From NCBI GenBank assembly GCA_023251625.1, contig JAHEYK010000013.1, positions 1 to 33,282 on the forward strand: a DNA stretch of 33,282 nt, read 5' to 3'. A model generated the notes under the pieces. That model was not told the DNA's origin and did not search any database. It saw nothing but the letters and a program-made list of their open reading frames with translations. The DNA is from Bacteroidota bacterium (GTDB taxonomy: Bacteria > Bacteroidota > Bacteroidia > Palsa-948). Positions 25,819-33,282 of the stretch are shown here, one piece after another. The position numbers and the translations under genes were made by a program. Positions within the stretch are counted from its first letter, which is position 1; the number at the start of each line of letters is the position of its first letter.

Positions 25819-27600
25819 ATGAAAAAAAATATTTTCCTTTTTTTTCTTTTGATGATTTCTGTGCTGTCAGGGGCGCAGAGTTTTTACGATTCAACCTATA
25901 CTCACATTCCCGACACGAACAAAGTTTGTATTCTTATAAACATTTCAGGGCTACCTACTAAGATCGATACTGACTTTGGACTTGATTCTGTTTGCCTGAA
26001 CATTACACACACCTTCGATCAGGACCTTGTCATTCATTTGATATCGCCCGATGGAAGTGTGATCACTCTTGCCGGAGGAGTAGGCAATCATGGCCATGAT
26101 TTTATTAACACCTGTTTTGCTGAAAATGGGGCGAGTGGTTTAATTGCCTCCGGATCCGCTCCCTTCACCGGGACATTTATTCCGCAGCAGTCGTTGAATT
26201 TGCTCAACAACGGACAAAACCCCAACGGCACCTGGAAACTGTGCATCAGCGATACATATTTTGCCGACACCGGTTCGTATCACAATTCTAAAATTACTTT
26301 CTCTGCTAATCCTCCGCCCACGCCACCACCACCACCGGTTATTTGTACTTACTGCACCTGCCCGAATGCAAAAGATACCTGTGATCTGCTTCCCGATATT
26401 ATCACCTCCGCATTGTGCATTCAAAATCATCACACAGAATATCATGACTCTATTAAGATCGCCAACTCAACAGCCAATATCGGTAGGGGACCGATGGAGA
26501 TCCATGGCATTGACACTTGTTTTTGCGATACTGTTCCTGTTCCTTGTTCTACTATCTGTCCTCCCGGAAAAGAGTTGAATCACCTCGTGACACAGCGTAT
26601 TTATCAAAGGCATGGAACAGACTCACTTTCCTATTATGACCGCGTGGCAGGTAAAATGTCCTTTCATCCTACACACCATCATATTCATCTTGATTATTGG
26701 GGCGATTATTCTCTTCGCCTTCAAACACCCGATCCTAATCCTACCACCTGGCCCGTTGTAGGTTTTTCTACCAAACAAAGTTTTTGCCTGATGAATTACA
26801 GTAATTGTACCGACTCGTTAGGCTTCTGTCAGGATTCAGCCGGCAACACCATCACGATGAACGATATTCCAAATGCAGGATTTGGTTTATACTCGGGATG
26901 CGGATTGGATCAGGGAATTTATCCTGGATATCTCGACATATACATTGAGTATCTCAACGATCCCATCATCCTCAATAATATTTGTGACGGCACATACTAC
27001 ATTGTTTCAATTGTGGACCCCAAAAATAATTTCCTGGAATCAAATGAAACCAATAACTGGGCTTCCGTACCGATCACGCTTACGAAACAAGGCACTCCTT
27101 CGGGAGTTTCTTCTTTCAATTATGCCCTGAATGGACTGCAGGCATCATTTACCAACACTTCCCCTGCAGGATCTTACCTCTGGAATTTTGGAGACGGAAG
27201 CTGGGATACTCTTTACAACCCGATTCATACCTACACCGCTGCCGGAACTTATACTATATCACTTGTTTCACGCAACCAATGCTATGGTATGGGAACGCAG
27301 GTAATAACGATCACCGGCATCAACGAATACAATCACCAGGACCTGAATCTACATACCTATCAAAATCCAATAACTGAAAATTCATTCATTACCTATTTTC
27401 TTCCCCAAAGAACAAATGTGAAAATCGAGATAATTGATATGCTTGGAAAAGAAGTTACCCTTCTAGTTTCAGAGAAACAACAACCTGGTTTACAAAAATA
27501 CCCCCTTAGTGATTTAGCCCTGTCGCCCGGAGCTTACCTCTTAAAACTAACCGCTGAAGGGCTTGGAATTAATGCAGTTAAGTTGATCCGTACAAAATAA
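25819..27600 (+). CDS. Lysyl oxidase-like protein: proprotein convertase P-domain + LOX catalytic domain + PKD + T9SS type A
   Basis: P-domain 'LVIHLISPDGSVITL...NGTWKLCISD'; 'FHPTHHHIHLDYWGDYSL' Cu motif; 'STKQSFCL'; 'QGIYPGYLDIY...CDGTYYIVSIVDPKNNFLESNETNNWASVPI'; PKD 'SYLWNFGDGSWDTLYNPIHTYTAAGTYTISLV'; T9SS tail 'IIDMLGKEVTLL...YLLKLTAEG'. Confidence 0.88.
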   Translation: MKKNIFLFFLLMISVLSGAQSFYDSTYTHIPDTNKVCILINISGLPTKIDTDFGLDSVCLNITHTFDQDLVIHLISPDGSVITLAGGVGNHGHDFINTCFAENGASGLIASGSAPFTGTFIPQQSLNLLNNGQNPNGTWKLCISDTYFADTGSYHNSKITFSANPPPTPPPPPVICTYCTCPNAKDTCDLLPDIITSALCIQNHHTEYHDSIKIANSTANIGRGPMEIHGIDTCFCDTVPVPCSTICPPGKELNHLVTQRIYQRHGTDSLSYYDRVAGKMSFHPTHHHIHLDYWGDYSLRLQTPDPNPTTWPVVGFSTKQSFCLMNYSNCTDSLGFCQDSAGNTITMNDIPNAGFGLYSGCGLDQGIYPGYLDIYIEYLNDPIILNNICDGTYYIVSIVDPKNNFLESNETNNWASVPITLTKQGTPSGVSSFNYALNGLQASFTNTSPAGSYLWNFGDGSWDTLYNPIHTYTAAGTYTISLVSRNQCYGMGTQVITITGINEYNHQDLNLHTYQNPITENSFITYFLPQRTNVKIEIIDMLGKEVTLLVSEKQQPGLQKYPLSDLALSPGAYLLKLTAEGLGINAVKLIRTK

Positions 27601-27836
27601 TTTCAGAACAATTTTAAGCCTTGCCCTCGCCTCGCTTTTACTTGGTTTATTTATATTTGAAAATATAATTTACATCTAACATTTATTAATTTAATCCATT
27701 AATATTGACTTATTTCAGTCAAAATATCCATTTTGGATATGTAATATAAAAAAAATTTGAACCCTGTTATTCTTGCGAATGATGGTAAGCCGGAGTAAAT
27801 TTGTATAATAAATCATTATAAACAAAAACCCTTCGC

Positions 27837-29303
27837 ATGAAAACAAAACTCTTCTTTTTCATCACCGTCTTCAGTTTTATCAGCATGATTGTTGGCGCAA
27901 CCGCAACATGGACCCAGCAGGCAAGTTTCCCCGGCCCCGGCAGAACGTATCCTATTGGTTTTTCTATCGGCACTAAAGGGTATATAGGCACAGGAACTAT
28001 TGGAACCAGTACGTATACCGATGATTTTTGGGAATGGGATCAGCCTACCAATGTCTGGACCCAAAGAGCCAATGTTCCTGGCGGGCCGAGAACAGAGGCA
28101 ATTTCTTTTTCCATCGGCAATAAAGGGTATGTAGCTCTCGGTGCTACTTCAGCGGGAGGGCTTGTGCAGGATTTATGGGAATGGGACCAGGCAACAAATG
28201 TATGGTCGGCAAAAGCAAATTTTACCGGCGCATCAAGGTTGTGGTCTGTAGGATTTTCAATAGGCACGCATGGATATATTTCAACAGGAAACAGTGGCCT
28301 CGCCTGGTACAACGATCTATGGGAATGGAATCAGACAAACAATGTATGGACACAAAAAGCCAACCTTGCCGGACCTGCAAGAATGGGAGCCGTAAGCTTT
28401 GCCATTGGCACGAAAGGATATATTGGAACAGGATGCGTCATGGGAAGCAATACTTTTAAAGATTTCTGGGAGTGGGATCAAACAACAAACATATGGACCC
28501 AAAGGGCAGATCTCCCGGGAACCGCAAGAACTTTTGCTGCTGGATTTTCTATTGGCAATAAAGGCTTTATAGGTACAGGAGCTGATAAAACCGGAGCACC
28601 CCTTAAGGATTTCTGGAAATGGGATCAGGCAACAAACACATGGATACAAGGCCCTGATTATGGGGGTGGACCCATACGCGATGGAGTGGGTTTTGCCATT
28701 GGCAATTCTGGCTATATCGGAGCAGGAAGTCCAAATGCAAATAAGAGCAATCCTGTAAGCACATTCTGGCAATATGCGGATTCTACTTGTAAAATCTCGC
28801 CTGTTATATCTTCAGACCCGGGTTCAGGAACAACTCTTTGTGTTGGCCAAACTGTTTATGTGAATGCTTCAGGTGGAATTACTTATTCATGGAGCAACGG
28901 TGCTTCGGGTGCCAATATCACGCTGCATCCTACAACTACTACGGTGTATTCAGTATTTGTAACAAATGCCAATGGGTGTACAGGTACCAGCAGTATTACT
29001 CTTATTGTAGATACGAGTTGTACGGCAACAGGAGTGTCTTCCATTTATCCGGATCCTGTGCAAGCGACTATTTTTCCAAGCCCTTTTAATCAATCAGCAA
29101 CACTTATTATGACAGGTACTGGAAATTTAGAGCAAGAGATGAAAATTTTTGATATGTTGGGAAAAGAGGTGAGAAACGTTAAATTCTCCGGACAGGAACT
29201 AAAACTCGATAGAGGAAGCATGATGGATGGAATTTATTTATACAAAATAATTTCGAAGGATCAAGTCATTGCCGCTGGCAAATTCATCATTGGTAAGTTA
29301 TAG
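27837..29303 (+). CDS. Six-bladed kelch protein with T9SS type A sorting domain (paralogue 2)
   Basis: Same kelch unit as 24254-25738; C-terminal 'ATIFPSPFNQSATLIMTGTG...KIFDMLGKEVRNVKF...IYLYKIISKDQ'. Confidence 0.9.
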   Translation: MKTKLFFFITVFSFISMIVGATATWTQQASFPGPGRTYPIGFSIGTKGYIGTGTIGTSTYTDDFWEWDQPTNVWTQRANVPGGPRTEAISFSIGNKGYVALGATSAGGLVQDLWEWDQATNVWSAKANFTGASRLWSVGFSIGTHGYISTGNSGLAWYNDLWEWNQTNNVWTQKANLAGPARMGAVSFAIGTKGYIGTGCVMGSNTFKDFWEWDQTTNIWTQRADLPGTARTFAAGFSIGNKGFIGTGADKTGAPLKDFWKWDQATNTWIQGPDYGGGPIRDGVGFAIGNSGYIGAGSPNANKSNPVSTFWQYADSTCKISPVISSDPGSGTTLCVGQTVYVNASGGITYSWSNGASGANITLHPTTTTVYSVFVTNANGCTGTSSITLIVDTSCTATGVSSIYPDPVQATIFPSPFNQSATLIMTGTGNLEQEMKIFDMLGKEVRNVKFSGQELKLDRGSMMDGIYLYKIISKDQVIAAGKFIIGKL

Positions 29304-29324
29304 CTTAATGCAAAGTAGTATACT

Positions 29325-29363
29325 AAACCTCCCTGGATTCGAAAATCAGGGAGGTTTTTTTAT
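29325..29363 (+). terminator. Rho-independent terminator
   Basis: AAACCTCCCTG-(11 nt)-CAGGGAGGTTT then T-tract: 11-bp perfect stem. Confidence 0.9.
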
Positions 29364-29448
29364 TTGTTATTTGTCCGCAAAGAAAATTCCCCCTATATTT
29401 GTTCAACAATTTTATTGTCTTTGCATCGTTTTTGATGTGTAAAATAAC

Positions 29449-30720
29449 ATGAAGAAGATATTCTTGATATTCCTTTTGACTTTTAACTTTTGTCTTTTGA
29501 CCTGGGCTTCCTCCATTTTAATTCCTATGGATGAATCCCAAAAAAATCATCTCAAAGCCTATGGTATTACCTATTGGATATTACAACAAGGAGGAACTGC
29601 ACAGTGGCTTTTGAATTACAGGGGCGGAAGTTTTATGTTTGACTATAATAAGGAGGTTGAAAAAGAATGCACCATCCGTGGAATATCTTATGAAGTGATA
29701 GCCGATGCAAAAGCAAATTCAATTCTTACTGAGATCGGCAGCCCTGAAGCAAACATGGATGCAGTGAAATTGGAGAAATGCCCGAAGATCGCAGTATACT
29801 CACCTAAGACAAAACAGCCCTGGGATGATGCAGTAACGCTCGTGCTCAAATATGCAGAGATCCCGTATGAAGTTGTGTTTGATGATGAAGTGATGGGTGA
29901 TAAATTAGTTACGTATGATTGGCTTCACCTGCATCACGAAGATTTTACCGGGCAGTATGGACGGTTTTGGTTCCAATACCGAACTGCGGCCTGGTATCAG
30001 AATGAAGTAAAAGAAGCCGAAGCCACAGCACAAAGATTTGGATTTACAAAAGTATCGCAGCTGAAACTGGCGGTCGCAAAAAAGATCCGTGATTTTGTAA
30101 CAGGCGGTGGGTTTTTGTTTGCCATGTGTTCAGCGACTGATTCGTACGACATCGCCCTGGCCGCTGAAGGCGTTGACATCTGTGAAAGTATGTTCGACGG
30201 TGACGGTGCTGATCCTAACATGAATAAGAAAATTGATTACTCAAAAGGATTTGCATTCCGTAATTATACACTCAATGCAAATCCTATAGAATACGAGTTT
30301 GCCAACATTGATACCTATCATACGCGTGTTCCGAAGTATGGGGTCGCTGAACCTACTGATCTTTTTACTTTGTTCGAGTTCTCAGCAAAGTGGGATCCTG
30401 TTCCAACCATGCTCTGTCAGAATCATACAAATGTTATTAAAGGTTTTTGGGGACAAACAGTCGCCTTCGATAAAACATTTGTAAAGCCCGATGTGCTGGT
30501 GATGGGCGAGGCAAAACAGTTGAACGAGGTACGATACTGCCATGGAGATTTTGGAAAAGGTTTCTGGACCTTTTACGGTGGCCACGACCCCGAAGATTAT
30601 CAGCACCAGGTTTCAGATCCCCCAACAGATCTTTCCCTTCATCCGAATTCTCCCGGCTATCGCCTGATATTGAATAATATTCTTTTCCCTGCAGCAAAAA
30701 AGAAAAAGCAGAAAACGTAA
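29449..30720 (+). CDS. Conserved secreted Bacteroidota protein, often annotated 'asparagine synthetase B'
   Basis: 'ILIPMDESQKNHLKAYGITYWILQQGGTAQWLLNYRGGSFMFDY' signature; signal peptide; no GATase/AsnB catalytic motifs seen. Confidence 0.7.
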   Translation: MKKIFLIFLLTFNFCLLTWASSILIPMDESQKNHLKAYGITYWILQQGGTAQWLLNYRGGSFMFDYNKEVEKECTIRGISYEVIADAKANSILTEIGSPEANMDAVKLEKCPKIAVYSPKTKQPWDDAVTLVLKYAEIPYEVVFDDEVMGDKLVTYDWLHLHHEDFTGQYGRFWFQYRTAAWYQNEVKEAEATAQRFGFTKVSQLKLAVAKKIRDFVTGGGFLFAMCSATDSYDIALAAEGVDICESMFDGDGADPNMNKKIDYSKGFAFRNYTLNANPIEYEFANIDTYHTRVPKYGVAEPTDLFTLFEFSAKWDPVPTMLCQNHTNVIKGFWGQTVAFDKTFVKPDVLVMGEAKQLNEVRYCHGDFGKGFWTFYGGHDPEDYQHQVSDPPTDLSLHPNSPGYRLILNNILFPAAKKKKQKT

Positions 30721-30730
30721 CTGGCTGTTT

Positions 30731-30765
30731 CTCCCTCTCCTTGAGGAGAGGGTTGGGGAGAGGCT
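30731..30765 (+). repeat. Family 'P' half-element in the convergent gap
   Basis: CTCCCTCTCCTTGAGGAGAGGGTTGGGGAGAGGCT; hairpin plus G-rich arm, running into the stop codon of the downstream - strand gene. Confidence 0.8.
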
Positions 30766-32722
30766 AATCAAAAAACATCCACCTGAACCCGAAATTAAAG
30801 GTCATATCCGGCCCGGGCATATGGGGGGCGAGGTAGTAGTTTGATCCTGAGAATCCGGCATTCGCATGATCGAACTTGATGAGGAACACCGCATGCCTCA
30901 CTTTCATGTTGAAGAAAAAATCTATAAACGGATAATTGCCTATCATTTTTTTGTCCTGAAGATAATATTGTCCAAGTGCAGGCATGTATGCATCACCGTA
31001 GTAAGAAGTACAATAGGCAATGTCAATGCCTAATTGTATGTCAGTTACTTTTCTGAACCACCTTCCCTGATAATAAAGAGAATGGTTCGTTACAAATTGC
31101 GGAAGGTGGATCACATCGGACTTTGTATTTTGCCACACAACCTTCGTGTTGAAATGAAAATGTCCCAGCCTGAAATTTTTCTGAATAAATGCAGAGTAAA
31201 TATTGATCGTGCTGTCGAACTGCCTTGGAGTAAATGTGCTGTCAAAATAAACATAGCCGTTTACCTGATCCATCTCTGCACCGAAAGAGAATTTATGCAT
31301 TGGGTCGAAGTAATATAATTTACCCCTCAGATCCGAAATTTTATCGAATGTATTCCTCCACCAAAAATGATTGGAAGTATAATTCGAATAAATAAATGGC
31401 ACACACCGATAGTCGTTTAATAATTCAAAAAATATTTTTTTATCATTTTTAAGAGAAGCAATAAGGCCAAGGTTCATGGAGTAATCCCCTTTGTTGCTTC
31501 CACTTGTAATGTAGTTGTAGTTCACATTCCAATAAAACCCGGTTGCATGATAGCTGTCCATTCTTTTTCTCAATTCAAAATGAATGATCTCATCCTTCAT
31601 CAGGCTGTCTGTTGCCAGGAAAGAATCTCGTTTGGTCTGGGCGATACGCATCGCTTTTTGCGAGAAAGAAATTTCGGCAGTTATTTTTTGCAGAAAAGTA
31701 CTTTTCCAGGATACAGCATGCTCAAACGTAGAAAGGTGTGTGGAGTCGAGTGTTTTCTTTTTGCTGAAAAAAGTATTTTCATAATAGTTGGTGTCCGGGG
31801 TGGTTTCGGTGTATGCAAACATATCCTCCACCGCATAAAAAGAGTAAGAAAGAGAGTGGGTTGGATGTATAAAAGAAGAAACAACAGAATCCCCTTTCAT
31901 AATATTTTCTTTTCCGCCAGAGGACGGATCTTCGCCGTGGCGGGATTTTCCGAAGTGCAATGATTGTTTAACATAAACCCCGCGATGCAGTCTTTTTGAT
32001 CTTGTATTTAATAAGTTCACCGGCAAAAGCATTTTATCTGCAAAAAGATTATTCTCAAAACTCGAATCGTTCCGAATCCCGCCATTCTCATCTGCTTTGA
32101 CAGAGCAGGCAAAACCATTTGCCAAAAGAGAGTATCGTTTATTCTTTGATAGGTAGTTGGTCGATGCTGAAATATTGTTGTCTGTACATACCTGGCCATG
32201 ATAAAATCCTTCGCTCCGTATCCGCATCATGTTCAGAGCTATGTTCCATTGTTGGGTAATATTTTGTGTGTGAAATAATTTTACCTGCTGCTCTTTTTTT
32301 CCTCCAAACATCGGGAACACCTCTGTGAAAGGAGTTCGTGTGTGATAATATCGCATCTCTTCTTTATTATAACCGAACAGATCAAGAGGGTCAAAACCGG
32401 TTCTGAACCCGATCTCCGGGTCAGATTGAAAAATTAATTTTCTATTTGCTAATCCCAGTTGAAAAGGAAAATTGTTCGGAAAATATCTTTGTACACCGTC
32501 CATCGAAGTGTCAACAGGTGTATGCAAAGACCCGTTAGGTGAAAAATCCTTTTCCAGGCAATATTCTGCAAACGGATATTTTATTTTTGATTTGGACGAA
32601 TCCACTACTTGTGCCTCCAGGGCGCAGCAGCAAAAGCAGAGCATTGATATGGACAGATACTTCTTCAATTTCAGGCAAATATAGCATAGAAATAATAATT
32701 GATTTAAATACTTGTATTTCAA
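30764..32722 (-). CDS. Putative porin / outer-membrane beta-barrel protein (Bacteroidota 'putative porin' family)
   Basis: Signal peptide; 'NNFPFQLGLANRKLIFQSDPEIGFRTGFDPLDLFGYNKEEMRYYHTRTPFTEVFPMFGGKKEQQVKLFHTQNITQQWNIALNMMRIRSEGFY' and aromatic-alternating barrel strands through the C-terminus. Confidence 0.75.
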   Translation of the reverse strand: MKYKYLNQLLFLCYICLKLKKYLSISMLCFCCCALEAQVVDSSKSKIKYPFAEYCLEKDFSPNGSLHTPVDTSMDGVQRYFPNNFPFQLGLANRKLIFQSDPEIGFRTGFDPLDLFGYNKEEMRYYHTRTPFTEVFPMFGGKKEQQVKLFHTQNITQQWNIALNMMRIRSEGFYHGQVCTDNNISASTNYLSKNKRYSLLANGFACSVKADENGGIRNDSSFENNLFADKMLLPVNLLNTRSKRLHRGVYVKQSLHFGKSRHGEDPSSGGKENIMKGDSVVSSFIHPTHSLSYSFYAVEDMFAYTETTPDTNYYENTFFSKKKTLDSTHLSTFEHAVSWKSTFLQKITAEISFSQKAMRIAQTKRDSFLATDSLMKDEIIHFELRKRMDSYHATGFYWNVNYNYITSGSNKGDYSMNLGLIASLKNDKKIFFELLNDYRCVPFIYSNYTSNHFWWRNTFDKISDLRGKLYYFDPMHKFSFGAEMDQVNGYVYFDSTFTPRQFDSTINIYSAFIQKNFRLGHFHFNTKVVWQNTKSDVIHLPQFVTNHSLYYQGRWFRKVTDIQLGIDIAYCTSYYGDAYMPALGQYYLQDKKMIGNYPFIDFFFNMKVRHAVFLIKFDHANAGFSGSNYYLAPHMPGPDMTFNFGFRWMFFD

Positions 32723-32837
32723 TTACTTATATAGTTAACCCTGATATGGTTTTAGGATTGGGGCAAACTATTGGCAGTGCATACAGATCCGTTTGGATTT
32801 ACCCCAAACAATCCTTTAAAAATAAATGAAAATAAAT

Positions 32838-32866
32838 TTTGTCGTATCGAAAACTTATTACCTTTG
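32838..32866 (+). promoter_or_regulatory. rRNA operon promoter (TTTG ... TACCTTTG)
   Basis: -33-like TTTG at 32838-32841, 17-nt spacer, TACCTTTG at 32859-32866 upstream of 16S. Confidence 0.75.
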
Positions 32867-32911
32867 CGTCCCTTTTGAAGGGTAGTTCTTATTAAAATAT
32901 TGATTATAGAA

Positions 32912-33002
32912 TCCGGTTTTCACAGGGAAAATCTTGAAAGCCGGACTAAAAAATATTGTGTCTGCGAGGCATATTTTGCAGGCACGTTCGTTCTTTGAAA
33001 AT
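32912..33002 (+). promoter_or_regulatory. rRNA leader with two hairpins and boxA-like sequence
   Basis: TCCGGTTTTC/GAAAGCCGGA (32912-32945), GTGTCTGC/GCAGGCAC (32958-32985), GTTCTTTGAAAAT boxA-like (32990-33002). Confidence 0.5.
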
Positions 33003-33192
33003 ATTGAAGGCTAAATTGAAGCAGCAAACGGCCCTTAAAGTCATGAACTTTTAGTTCAAGTCAATTAAGTGGAAGAAACAAATCTCAATTTTTTATATAG
33101 CAGCCCTCTCTTAGTCCTAGGGTTGTCTTAGCAATAAGGCAGCCTCTCTGTGAAAGCAGAGATTAGGAGATGAGGCACTAAAGATTAAACTT

Positions 33193-33282
<90 letters not shown>

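Noticed and set aside
26656-26690. HPTHHHIH considered as a generic zinc protease or nickel-binding motif
   Set aside because: The downstream LTQ Lys/Tyr context and C-terminal similarity fit lysyl oxidase better; there is no HEXXH

Overview
This window is a Bacteroidota chromosomal segment of roughly 33 kb. The evidence is TAnnTTTG-type -7 promoter elements, many proteins ending in type IX secretion (T9SS) sorting domains, and a 16S rRNA gene entering at the right edge. Housekeeping genes are gatB, lpxH-like, gap, pdhA, pdhC (E2) and dnaB. They are interleaved with secreted or surface genes: three T9SS type-B (gliding C-terminal) giants, four T9SS type-A cargo proteins, an M1 peptidase, a glycine-rich fibre-like protein, an LRR protein and a putative porin. 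I see no phage, CRISPR or classical defence system. The most notable signals are: (1) a dispersed palindromic G/C-rich repeat family that sits in frame inside at least four conserved genes (gatB, M1 peptidase, lpxH-like, pdhC), always in the same relative reading frame, and also fills two convergent intergenic gaps; (2) a second, unrelated repeat word inserted in frame in the pdhC catalytic domain; (3) a bacterial lysyl-oxidase-like protein (P-domain + LOX + PKD + T9SS) that retains the HxxHxHxH copper motif and the Lys and Tyr positions that form the LTQ cofactor, flanked by two six-bladed kelch paralogues; (4) short degenerate 'word' repeats that form parts of signal peptides; (5) a ~155-bp element with 13-bp imperfect terminal inverted repeats; and (6) a structured rRNA leader. 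All calls come from reading the sequence and the supplied ORF track; no searches were run.
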